Below are positions 7,771-14,500 of a stretch of 64,000 nt of DNA, in pieces. Position numbers and translations under genes: made by a program. The notes under the pieces were generated by a model. The model did not search any database and had not been told where the DNA came from. It saw only the letters and a list, made by a program, of their open reading frames with translations. The DNA is from Oerskovia turbata (GTDB lineage Bacteria; Actinomycetota; Actinomycetes; Actinomycetales; Cellulomonadaceae). Position 1 is the stretch's first letter. Every line of letters begins with the position of its first letter. Location: contig NZ_JOFV01000002.1 in NCBI RefSeq assembly GCF_000718325.1, positions 299,789 to 363,788 of the forward strand, in the 5' to 3' direction.

Positions 7771-8223
7771 TCACCCGATGAAGCCGCCCGCGTACTGGAG
7801 CCAGTAGACGACCTCACCGTCCGCGGTGATCTCCTCCCGGCCCAGGAACGCGTCCCGGGTCCCCTCGCCCCGGCACGTGTACCGGAACGCCCCGTAGTCG
7901 GCGTCGACGGACTCGTGGGTGCGCGTCGTGGCCGCGTGCTCGACGAGCGCGGGCTGGAGCATGAGGTCCGCCTGCCCCTCGCTCATCGACGAGAAGTCGC
8001 CCGAGTAGGACACCGACCACACGGGCACGCCGTCGTGGTGGACCACCTCGATGCCGGGGAAGATCCCGTTGCCGATGTAGTACACGTCGCGGTAGAGCCA
8101 GGGCCCCTCGGCGAACTCGTACTGCACCGACCCCGCGAGGATCGCGGTCGTCTTCCCCTCCCCTGCGGCGTAGGTCCGGGCACGGGCGCGGGTGAGGAAC
8201 GCGTAGGCGTCGTCGGCGAGCAT
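7771..8223 (-). CDS. DUF5680 domain protein
   Basis: The 150-aa soluble protein has the DUF5680 pattern: FLTRARARTYAAG near the N-terminus, then SVQYEFAEGPWLYRDVYYIG, GIEVVHHDGVPVWSVSYSG and a C-terminal GREEITADGEVVYWLQYAGG. The function of the family is not established; the domain is often found alone or fused to HTH modules. I chose the ATG at 8223, since upstream codons in the frame lack family similarity. It follows the SelW-like gene with 10 bp between, so the two are probably co-transcribed. Confidence 0.8.
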   Translation of the reverse strand: MLADDAYAFLTRARARTYAAGEGKTTAILAGSVQYEFAEGPWLYRDVYYIGNGIFPGIEVVHHDGVPVWSVSYSGDFSSMSEGQADLMLQPALVEHAATTRTHESVDADYGAFRYTCRGEGTRDAFLGREEITADGEVVYWLQYAGGFIG

Positions 8224-8233
8224 GGCGCCGATG

Positions 8234-8542
8234 CTAGGAGGCGCCACCGACACGGTCGGTGTGGCCGAGCGCGAGGCCGGGGGCGACGCGGTCACGCACG
8301 ATCCGCTTGAGGACGGGCACCTCCGGGAAGCCCTTGCGCTCCTTGCGGTCCCACACGAGCTCGTCGCCCACGTGGACCTGGAAGATCCCGCCCGTGCCGG
8401 GCACCAGTGCGACCTCGGTCAGCCTCGTGCCGAACGTCGTCAGGAGCTCCTGCGCGAGCCAGGCGGCGCGGAGCATCCAGTTGCACTGCGTGCAGTAGGT
8501 GACGGTCACGCGGGCAGGGGTCACGTCGGTCTGTTCGTCCAC
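8234..8542 (-). CDS. SelT/SelW/SelH (Rdx) family thioredoxin-like protein
   Basis: The 102-aa protein has the Rdx fold: a beta strand followed by the redox motif CTQC (VTVTYCTQCNWMLRAAWLA), then VALVPGTGGIFQVHVGDELVWDRKERKGFPEVPVLKRIVRD. It is the Cys-containing homologue of eukaryotic SelW and is likely a small thiol-redox protein. It lies directly upstream of the DUF5680 gene. Start and stop are unambiguous. Confidence 0.88.
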   Translation of the reverse strand: MDEQTDVTPARVTVTYCTQCNWMLRAAWLAQELLTTFGTRLTEVALVPGTGGIFQVHVGDELVWDRKERKGFPEVPVLKRIVRDRVAPGLALGHTDRVGGAS

Positions 8543-8577
8543 GGGCCCAGCGTGCCAGAGGTGGTGCCTGCCTCACG

Positions 8578-9198
8578 TCACCTGACCACGAGCACGACCG
8601 CGAGCGCGGCCATGACGAGCGCGATGACGCCGTCGAGCACGCGCCACGCGACGGGTCGCGCGAAGACGGGGGCGAGCACGCGCGCCCCGACGCCGAGCGT
8701 CACGAACCACACGATGCTCGCGATCCCCGCCCCGACGCCGAACACCCAGCGCCCGTCGTCGCCGTACCCGGCCGCGACCGAGCCCAGCAGCAGGACCGTG
8801 TCGAGGTAGACGTGCGGGTTGAGCCAGGTCAGGGCGAGGGCCGTCCCGACGGCGGCGCCCACCGACGTCCGCAAGCCCCCCTCGGCTGCTTCGAGGGTTG
8901 CGGGGCACAGCGCGCGCCGGGCCGCCTGCACCGCCAGGACCAGCAGGAACGCGGCCCCGCCCCAGCGCACGACCGCGAGCAGCACGGGGGCGCGCGAGAC
9001 CAGCACCCCCAGGCCCGCGACCCCGGCCGCGATGAGGACGAGGTCCGAGAGCGCGCACACCAGCACCACGGGCAGCACGTGCTCGCGGCGCAGGCCCTGG
9101 CGCAGCACGAACGCGTTCTGCGAGCCGATCGCGACGATGAGGGACAGTCCGGTGCCGAGGCCGGCGAAGAGGGGGGCGAGGGGGAGCACGTCCTCCAC
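8578..9198 (-). CDS. lysE: LysE/ArgO-type amino-acid exporter
   Basis: The 206-aa membrane protein has six hydrophobic segments. The hallmarks are GLGTGLSLIVAIGSQNAFVLRQGL at the N-terminus and LTWLNPHVYLDTVLLLGS in the middle, both diagnostic of LysE exporters of basic amino acids. The frame is open far upstream but only the part from 9198 fits. GTG at 9198 is my choice; GTG at 9189 is possible. It is divergent from a LysR regulator of the LysG/ArgP type, the standard arrangement for lysine- or arginine-induced export. Confidence 0.92.
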   Translation of the reverse strand: MEDVLPLAPLFAGLGTGLSLIVAIGSQNAFVLRQGLRREHVLPVVLVCALSDLVLIAAGVAGLGVLVSRAPVLLAVVRWGGAAFLLVLAVQAARRALCPATLEAAEGGLRTSVGAAVGTALALTWLNPHVYLDTVLLLGSVAAGYGDDGRWVFGVGAGIASIVWFVTLGVGARVLAPVFARPVAWRVLDGVIALVMAALAVVLVVR

Positions 9199-9258
9199 GG
9201 TAGGCACGACCGGTGGTTCAGTACAGCGAATGATTCTGTCGAACCATAAGATCTGCTC
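9199..9258. promoter_or_regulatory. lysE-lysG intergenic operator/promoter
   Basis: This 60-bp divergent region holds an imperfect dyad with arms GGTTC (9215-9219) and GAACC (9241-9245) and inner CAG/CTG pairing, a plausible LysG binding site. On the plus strand TAAGAT (9247-9252) lies 6 nt before the ATG of lysG, so lysG mRNA may be leaderless. Confidence 0.6.
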
Positions 9259-10128
9259 ATGGTGGACCTTCAGCCCGACCAGCTTCGCGCGCTCGAAGCG
9301 ATCGCGACCACGGGCACGTTCGACGCCGCCGCGCAGCATCTGGGCGTGACCCCGTCGGCGGTCAGCCAGCGCATGCGAGCGCTCGAGACGGCCGTGGGTC
9401 AGGTGCTCGTGCGTCGCGGCCGGCCGGCGACGCTCACCGGCCCCGGCGAGGTGCTCGTCCGGCACGCGCGCCACCTCGCGCTCCAGCACGCCGAGGTCCT
9501 GGCCGAGCTCGACCTGACCTCGGGCAGCGCTCCCGAGCTCACGCTCGTCATCACGGGCGACGCCCTGACCACGTGGGCGCTGCCCGTGCTCGCCGAGGCG
9601 TCGTCGTGGGCGCGGCTCGAGATCCTGCGCGAGGACCAGGACCACTCGATCGACCTGCTGCGCGACGGGACGGCCGTCGCGGCGATCACGTCGGTGCCGA
9701 CGGCCGTGCCCGGCTGCCGCTCGACGCCGCTCGGCCGCATGCGCTACCGCCCCATGGCGAGCCCCGCGTTCGTCGAGCGGTGGTTCCCGGGCGGTCCCAC
9801 GACGGCTGCCCTCGCCGTCGCACCCGTGCTCGTCTTCGACCGCAAGGACGATCTCCAGGACCGCTACCTGGGCCGCCGACCGGGCGGCCCCCGTCACCAC
9901 GTCCCGGCCTCGCACGAGTTCCTGCGCGCCGTCGAGCTCGGCATGGGCTGGGGCATGCTGCCCGACCTCCAGAGCCATGACGGCGAGGCCGCCGGACGGC
10001 TCGTCGGGTTCGACGACGCCGCGAGCCTGACCGTGCCGCAGTACTGGCAGCAGTGGCGCCTGCACTCGCCCACGCTCGACCGGGTGGCCGCCGTCGTGCG
10101 CGAGGCGGCGGCCACCCACCTGCGGTGA
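9259..10128 (+). CDS. lysG: LysR-family regulator of the LysG/ArgP type
   Basis: The 289-aa protein has an N-terminal winged HTH (about 4-63: LRALEAIATTGTFDAAAQHL, PSAVSQRMRALE) and a periplasmic-binding-like effector domain (about 90-285). VSQRMRALETAVGQVLVRRGRP and the DAAAQHLGVTPSAVSQR run are typical of LysG/ArgP, which senses Lys/Arg and activates the adjacent exporter gene. It is divergent from lysE across 60 bp. A few bases separate it from the downstream methyltransferase gene region, but that gene looks independently started. Confidence 0.92.
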   Translation: MVDLQPDQLRALEAIATTGTFDAAAQHLGVTPSAVSQRMRALETAVGQVLVRRGRPATLTGPGEVLVRHARHLALQHAEVLAELDLTSGSAPELTLVITGDALTTWALPVLAEASSWARLEILREDQDHSIDLLRDGTAVAAITSVPTAVPGCRSTPLGRMRYRPMASPAFVERWFPGGPTTAALAVAPVLVFDRKDDLQDRYLGRRPGGPRHHVPASHEFLRAVELGMGWGMLPDLQSHDGEAAGRLVGFDDAASLTVPQYWQQWRLHSPTLDRVAAVVREAAATHLR

Positions 10129-10175
10129 CCTCGGCGCCCCCGCCCGGGGTCGTCCGAGCAGGGCAGACTTGTCCC

Positions 10176-11453
10176 GTGCCCCTTCTCCCCAGCGACGGCC
10201 CCCTGCCCGACGACGCCGCCCACCCCGACGCCTCGGCCGACCCTTCGCGCGCCGCCCGGGACCTCCTCCTCGCCGGGCTCGAGCGCTTCTCACCCGACGT
10301 GCACCCCGGCGCCGAACAGCGCACCGGCACCCGCACAGGCAGCACCACGCGCGACCCCGACCCGACGCTCGTCGCGGTCGACGCGACCGACCGCCTGCTC
10401 CTCGACGAGGCCGCGAGCGCCCTCGCGGCGGCCGGACCGGGCGAGGTCGTCGTGATCGACGACCGGTTCGGGGCGCTGACGCTGGGCGCCGCGGTGGCGC
10501 ACGGGCTGACCGGCATCCGCGTGCACCAGGACGCCGTCACGGGCGAGGTCGCGCTCGACCGGAACGCCCGGGAGGCCGCACGCCGTGCCTTCCAGGGGGT
10601 GGACGCCACGTTCACGCACCTGCCCCTGGGTGAGGACCTGCTGCGCGGCGCGCGCGTCGTGCTGCTCCAGCTCCCGCGCTCGCTCGCGGCGCTGCGCGAC
10701 GTCGCGGAGCACGTCGCGCGCTTCGCGGCCCCTGACGTGGTCGTGCTCGCGGGGGGCCGGATCAAGCACATGACGACGGCCATGAACGACGTCCTGGCGG
10801 AGTCGTTCACGGACGTGCGGGCGAGCCTCGCACGGCAGAAGTCCCGCGTGCTCGTGGCTCGCGGTCCCCGGCCTGGTACCGACCTCACCTACCCGGTCAC
10901 GGAGCACCTGGCCGACCTGGACCTCGACGTGGTCGCGCACGGCGCGGCGTTCGCGGGTGCGAGCCTCGACCTCGGGACGCGCTTCCTGCTGGGGTTCCTC
11001 GACCGGGTCTCGCCGGGGGCGCGTGACGCCGTGGACCTGGGCTGCGGCACGGGCATCCTCGCCGTGTCCTTCGCCCGCGCGCGGCAGGGCGCCGCGGTCG
11101 TCGCGACCGACCAGTCGGAGGCGGCCGTCCGCTCGGCCCACGCCACCGCGGTCGCGGCCAGCGTCGGTGACCGGGTCCGGGTGGTGCGCGACGACGTCGG
11201 GTCCTCGCTCGCGGACCGCAGCGCCGACGTCGTGCTGTGCAACCCGCCCTTCCACCAGGGCGCGGCCCTGAGCACCGATGCGGCGCACCGCATGTTCGCG
11301 GCCGCGGGCCGCGTGCTGCGCCCGGGAGGTGAGCTGTGGACCGTGTACAACTCGCACCTGCGCTACCGGCCCGCGCTCGAGCGCGCGGTCGGGCCCACGA
11401 CGCAGGAGGGCCGGGACCCCAGGTTCACGGTGACGCGCAGCGTCGCCCGCTGA
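10176..11453 (+). CDS. RlmG/RsmC-like rRNA guanine-N2 methyltransferase
   Basis: The 425-aa protein has two halves. The N-terminal half is an inactive MTase-like domain (LLLDEAASAL, GEVVVIDDRFGALTLG, LLQLPRSLAALRDV, VVLAGGRIKHMT). The C-terminal half is an active class I SAM methyltransferase with motif I DLGCGTGILAVSFARARQ, ATDQSEAAV and motif IV NPPFHQG (the [N/D]PP[F/Y] of N-methyltransferases). The duplicated layout and NPPFHQ point to RlmG/RsmC, which modify 23S or 16S rRNA; the exact target cannot be assigned. The GTG at 10176 is the first start after the previous gene. Confidence 0.85.
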   Translation: MPLLPSDGPLPDDAAHPDASADPSRAARDLLLAGLERFSPDVHPGAEQRTGTRTGSTTRDPDPTLVAVDATDRLLLDEAASALAAAGPGEVVVIDDRFGALTLGAAVAHGLTGIRVHQDAVTGEVALDRNAREAARRAFQGVDATFTHLPLGEDLLRGARVVLLQLPRSLAALRDVAEHVARFAAPDVVVLAGGRIKHMTTAMNDVLAESFTDVRASLARQKSRVLVARGPRPGTDLTYPVTEHLADLDLDVVAHGAAFAGASLDLGTRFLLGFLDRVSPGARDAVDLGCGTGILAVSFARARQGAAVVATDQSEAAVRSAHATAVAASVGDRVRVVRDDVGSSLADRSADVVLCNPPFHQGAALSTDAAHRMFAAAGRVLRPGGELWTVYNSHLRYRPALERAVGPTTQEGRDPRFTVTRSVAR

Positions 11454-11489
11454 GACCCCGGGGCCCCGGCCCGTCAGGCGCGAGGGGTC
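11454..11489. terminator. Weak hairpin between convergent methyltransferase and FKBP genes
   Basis: GACCCC (11454-11459) pairs with GGGGTC (11484-11489) around a GC-rich interior containing GGGGCCCC. The position between two 3' ends fits a terminator, but the stem is short. Confidence 0.4.
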
Positions 11490-11493
11490 GAGG

Positions 11494-11898
11494 TCACTGG
11501 ACCCCGACGACGTCCACCACGAAGACCAGCGTGTCCGTGCCGCCGATGCCCGCCTGCGGGACGCCGCGCATGCCGTAGCCGTGCTCCGGCGGGATCGAGA
11601 GCAGGACGCGCGAGCCGACGTTCTGGCCCACGAGGCCCTTGTCCCAGCCGCCGATGACCGCGCCGGTCCCGATGGGGAAGCTGATGGTCTCTCCGCGGTC
11701 GTACGACGTGTCGAAGATGCCGCCGTCCCAGACCTGACCCAGGTAGTGCACGACGATCGTGCGGCCGGCCGTCACGACCGGGCCGCTGCCCTCCTCGAGG
11801 ACCTGGACCTGGAGGCCGGCGGGAGCGCCACCCTCGGGGAACGTCAGGACCGGCTTGTCGCCGAACGAGCCGGACGCGGTGGGGAGCTGCGTGCTCAT
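11494..11898 (-). CDS. FKBP-type peptidyl-prolyl cis-trans isomerase
   Basis: The 134-aa single-domain FKBP has the family core: VVHYLGQVWDGGIFDTSYDRG, the active-site strand FPIGTGAVIGGWDKGLVGQNVG and LSIPPEHGYG...GIGGTDTLVFVVDVVGV. It catalyses X-Pro isomerisation in the cytoplasm, as no signal peptide is visible. I chose the ATG at 11898 because AGAGGTAG lies just upstream; the open frame further upstream runs into the 22-bp repeat array, whose units would be translated as spurious residues. Confidence 0.93.
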   Translation of the reverse strand: MSTQLPTASGSFGDKPVLTFPEGGAPAGLQVQVLEEGSGPVVTAGRTIVVHYLGQVWDGGIFDTSYDRGETISFPIGTGAVIGGWDKGLVGQNVGSRVLLSIPPEHGYGMRGVPQAGIGGTDTLVFVVDVVGVQ

Positions 11899-11970
11899 GG
11901 TGCTACCTCTCGGATGGAGTTGCGGGTTCGAGGACAAGCCTAAGCGCGCGGCGCCCGCACCCGCCCGCCC

Positions 11971-12048
11971 GCCGAGGGTGACCGCCCCACCCGCCGAGGG
12001 TGACGCTCCCACCCGCCGAGGGTGACGCTCCCACCCGCCGAGGGTGAC
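11971..12048 (+). repeat. 22-bp phased repeat array 2 (4 forward units)
   Basis: Four exact copies of GCCGAGGGTGAC start at 11971, 11993, 12015 and 12037, exactly 22 bp apart. Here the spacers are also conserved (GCTCCCACCC in units 2 and 3), suggesting recent tandem duplication. There is no inverted half. The array lies between the divergent 5' ends of the FKBP gene and the hydrolase gene, 61 bp before the latter. Confidence 0.9.
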
Positions 12049-12083
12049 GAGGACTCACGCTCCCCCACTCCTTGCCCTCCATT

Positions 12084-12100
12084 GGCTAATGGCATTAGCC
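12084..12100. promoter_or_regulatory. Perfect 17-bp palindromic operator upstream of the hydrolase-tetR operon
   Basis: GGCTAATG-G-CATTAGCC is a perfect 8+1+8 palindrome, AT-richer than its surroundings, ending 8 nt before the ATG of the hydrolase gene. It overlaps a possible -10 (TAGCCT at 12096-12101). It is probably the site of the TetR protein encoded second in the operon. Confidence 0.75.
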
Positions 12101-12108
12101 TATAAGCT

Positions 12109-12963
12109 ATGAACACTCTCCCCACCGTCGGACTCCTACCGCGCCCCGAGGGTCGGCTCGCGTACACCGTGACCGGCACCGGCCCTCTCGTCGTCGCCGT
12201 CCCCGGCATGGGCGACCTTCGCGCGACCTACCGCGACCTCGTTCCCCCGCTCGTCGAGGCCGGCTACCGCGTGGCCGTCATGGACCTGCGCGGTCACGGG
12301 GACAGCGACACGACCTTCCGCGCGCACGGCGACGTCGCGACCGCCCAGGACCTCCTGGCTCTCGTCGAGCACCTGGGCGGCCGGGCCGTGCTCGTCGGGA
12401 ACTCGATGGGAGCCGGGGCCGTCGCGTGGGCGGCCGCCGAGGCACCCGACGCCGTCGCGGGCCTCGTCCTCCTCGGCCCCTTCCTGCGCGACCGGCCCAC
12501 GGGACCCGCGAAGGCCGCCGCGAGCAGGCTGCTCTACCGCGTCGCGCTCGCCCGCCCGTGGGGCGCCTCCGCCTGGGCGGGCTTCTACTCGGTGCTGACC
12601 AAGGGCCGCAAGGCCCCCTGGCATGCCGAGCACGTCGCCGCGGTCCGCGCCTCGATGCGCGAGCCGGGCCGACTGCGGAGCTTCCGCGACCTGGCGCTGA
12701 CCCTGACGCACGCGCCCGTCGAGGCGCGCCTCCCCGAGGTGCACGCGCCCGCGATCGCCTTCATGGGTTCGCTCGACCCCGACTTCACGGACCCGGCCGC
12801 CGAGCTCGCCTGGATCCAGGAGGCCGTCGGCGCCCAGGGGCATCTCCTCCCCGACGTCGGGCACTACCCGCAGCACCAGGCGCCCGACGTCGTCGTGCCC
12901 GCGACCCTCATGTTCCTCGCCGGCCTGCGCGCAGGGACCCAGGGCTGGACCGCCCGTGGCTAG
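12109..12963 (+). CDS. Alpha/beta-fold hydrolase
   Basis: The 284-aa cytoplasmic alpha/beta hydrolase has an oxyanion region VVAVPGMGDLRATYRDL, the DLRGHGDSD turn, nucleophile S99 in GNSMGAG and a C-terminal catalytic His in DVGHYPQHQ; an Asp around MGSLDPDF is the likely acid. The substrate is unknown. It shares an operon with, and overlaps by 8 nt, a TetR-family gene, and the promoter carries a perfect palindrome, so it is probably induced by a small molecule that releases that repressor. The TetR neighbour hints at detoxification, which is inference. Confidence 0.9.
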   Translation: MNTLPTVGLLPRPEGRLAYTVTGTGPLVVAVPGMGDLRATYRDLVPPLVEAGYRVAVMDLRGHGDSDTTFRAHGDVATAQDLLALVEHLGGRAVLVGNSMGAGAVAWAAAEAPDAVAGLVLLGPFLRDRPTGPAKAAASRLLYRVALARPWGASAWAGFYSVLTKGRKAPWHAEHVAAVRASMREPGRLRSFRDLALTLTHAPVEARLPEVHAPAIAFMGSLDPDFTDPAAELAWIQEAVGAQGHLLPDVGHYPQHQAPDVVVPATLMFLAGLRAGTQGWTARG

Positions 12964-13555
12964 GGCCGGGCTGAGCCGCGAGGGTGTCACGGCGCTCGCG
13001 CTGCGCGTGGTGGACGACGGCGGAGCGCAGGGGTTCGCCGACCTCACCCTCGCGAAGGTCGCGGCCGCGGCAGGGGTCGCGACCCCGAGCCTGTACAAGC
13101 ACGTCGGCTCGCTCGCCGACCTGCGACGCGCGGTCGCGCTCGTCGCGGTGACCGACCTGACGCGCGCGACCGCGGCCGCGACGATCGGCCGCTCGGGGGC
13201 CGACGCGCTGTCCGCGCTCGCGTGGGCCGTCCGCGACTTCGCGCGCGAGCACCCGGGCCGGTACGCCGCGATCCAGCTCTCGCCCGACCTCGGCGCCGCC
13301 GACGACGACCCCCTCTCGCTCGCGGGCGCCGAGACGATCGCGGTGATCGTCGCGGTGCTGCGCGGCTTCGACCTCCCGGAGGTCAGCACGGTCGATGCGA
13401 TCCGCGCCGTCCGGTCCGCGGTCCACGGGTTCGTCTCGCTCGAGCTCCAGGGTGGTTTCGGCCTGCCCGACGACGTCGACCACAGCTTCGAGGTCCTCGT
13501 CCGTCTGCTCGTGGCCGGGATCGAGGACCTCTCCAACGTGTCAGAACCAGCGTGA
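12956..13555 (+). CDS. TetR-family transcriptional regulator
   Basis: The 199-aa protein has an N-terminal TetR HTH (about 5-50: GVTALALRVVDDGGAQGF, LAKVAAAAGVATPSLYKHV) and a C-terminal WHG-type ligand domain (RYAAIQLSPDL, VHGFVSLELQGGFG). The GTG at 12956 overlaps the end of the hydrolase gene by 8 nt, indicating translational coupling. It is the probable ligand-responsive repressor of its own operon through the palindrome at 12084-12100. Confidence 0.9.
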   Translation: MARAGLSREGVTALALRVVDDGGAQGFADLTLAKVAAAAGVATPSLYKHVGSLADLRRAVALVAVTDLTRATAAATIGRSGADALSALAWAVRDFAREHPGRYAAIQLSPDLGAADDDPLSLAGAETIAVIVAVLRGFDLPEVSTVDAIRAVRSAVHGFVSLELQGGFGLPDDVDHSFEVLVRLLVAGIEDLSNVSEPA

Positions 13556-13579
13556 CCCCCAGGCCTCGCTCGTTCTGAC
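13540..13579 (+). terminator. Inverted repeat straddling the tetR stop codon
   Basis: GTCAGAAC (13540-13547) pairs with GTTCTGAC (13572-13579), with partial pairing inside the 24-nt loop. It spans the tetR stop, upstream of the membrane-protein gene. It could be an attenuator, a terminator or a second regulator site. Confidence 0.5.
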
Positions 13580-13613
13580 AAGAGCGGGCCGCACCCACCG
13601 AAGGAGAGTCGCC

Positions 13614-14327
13614 GTGAACGCACCGTCGATCGACCGGACCCACCCCGACCTGGGTCTCGTCCGTCCCCGTACCGGAGCCGTCCTGCTCGCGGTCGCGGGC
13701 GTCGTCTTCCTCGTCTTCCCGCTCCTGCGCCCGTGGGTCCCCGAGGACGTCACCACCCCCGAGCTCGCGGCAGCGTTCGCCTCGGGACGCTGGATCGCGG
13801 CGCACCTGTGCGGCGCGGCCGGGTTCTGGCTGCTTCCCGCCGCGTTCCTCGGGCTGCACGAACGGCTCGCCGGGACTCGGGGCCAGGCTCCGGCGTCGGG
13901 CGCGGTCGTCACGGGCTGGCTCGGTGCCGGGCTCGTCCTGCCGTACTTCGGTGCGGAGGTCTTCGGGGTCCACGCGATCGCGCGCAACGCGGTGACGACG
14001 GGGTCCCTCGACTTCCTGACGACGATCGACGCGGTCCGGATGCAGCCCGTCGCGATGACGCTGTTCGGTCTGGGCCTGCTCGCCGTGGGCGCGAGCGGCC
14101 TGCTCGCCGCCGTGGCGGTGTGGCGCGGCGGGTTGGTTCCACGATGGCCCGGGATCCCGCTCGCCACGGGCATGGTGCTCTATCTGCCGCAGTTCTTCAC
14201 GCCACCGGCAGGGCGGATCGCGCACGGGGTGCTCCTGGCGGTGGGCTGCTGGCTCGTGGCGTGGGCCCTCTCCTCGAGTGCCGAGGGTGACCTGGATCGG
14301 CCGGCGACGCCCGTTCGCCGAGGGTGA
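13614..14327 (+). CDS. Membrane protein of unknown function, C-terminus overwritten by repeat array 3
   Basis: The 237-aa protein has about six hydrophobic helices (for example GAVLLAVAGVVFLVFPLL, LCGAAGFWLLPAAFLGL, MTLFGLGLLAVGASGLLA). I do not recognise the family. The GTG at 13614 has AAGGAG 9 nt upstream. The last ~15 residues (AEGDLDRPATPVRRG) are encoded by the 22-bp repeat array: the first unit is read as A-E-G-D, and the next, in a shifted frame, supplies R-R-G and the TGA stop. The native C-terminus has probably been replaced. It probably belongs to the hydrolase-tetR transcription unit. Confidence 0.8.
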   Translation: MNAPSIDRTHPDLGLVRPRTGAVLLAVAGVVFLVFPLLRPWVPEDVTTPELAAAFASGRWIAAHLCGAAGFWLLPAAFLGLHERLAGTRGQAPASGAVVTGWLGAGLVLPYFGAEVFGVHAIARNAVTTGSLDFLTTIDAVRMQPVAMTLFGLGLLAVGASGLLAAVAVWRGGLVPRWPGIPLATGMVLYLPQFFTPPAGRIAHGVLLAVGCWLVAWALSSSAEGDLDRPATPVRRG

Positions 14328-14479
14328 CCGCCATCCATGCCGAGGGCGACGTCCGATGTCACCCTCGGCGGACGGTGCCGTCACCCTCGGCGGGCGTGTG
14401 CGTCACCCTCGACGGGCGGGTGCGTCACCCTCGGCACGCGTGTGCGTCACCCTCGGCGGGCGGGTGCGTCACCCTCGGC
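14280..14479. repeat. 22-bp phased repeat array 3 (3 forward + 6 inverted units)
   Basis: Forward 12-mers lie at 14280, 14317 and 14339 (the last with one change). Inverted copies start at 14358, 14380, 14402, 14424, 14446 and 14468, at exactly 22-bp steps; 14402 has one change (CTCGAC). Spacers in the inverted half are similar (GGGCGGGTGC type). The innermost pair (14339-14350 with 14358-14369) forms a near-perfect 12-bp stem with a 7-nt loop, between two convergent genes. It supplies the stop codon of the upstream membrane-protein gene. Confidence 0.92.
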
Positions 14480-14500
14480 GGGTCGGCGGACCAGCCGGCG

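Noticed and set aside
8224..8236. A leaderless promoter (TAGCAT) for the DUF5680 gene
   Set aside because: The box coincides with the stop codon of the preceding gene and is 7 nt from the ATG; co-transcription explains the layout.
14280..14479. Reading the 22-bp arrays as CRISPR
   Set aside because: The core is only 12 bp and the spacers 10 bp, orientation flips mid-array, spacers are partly repeated and no cas genes are present.
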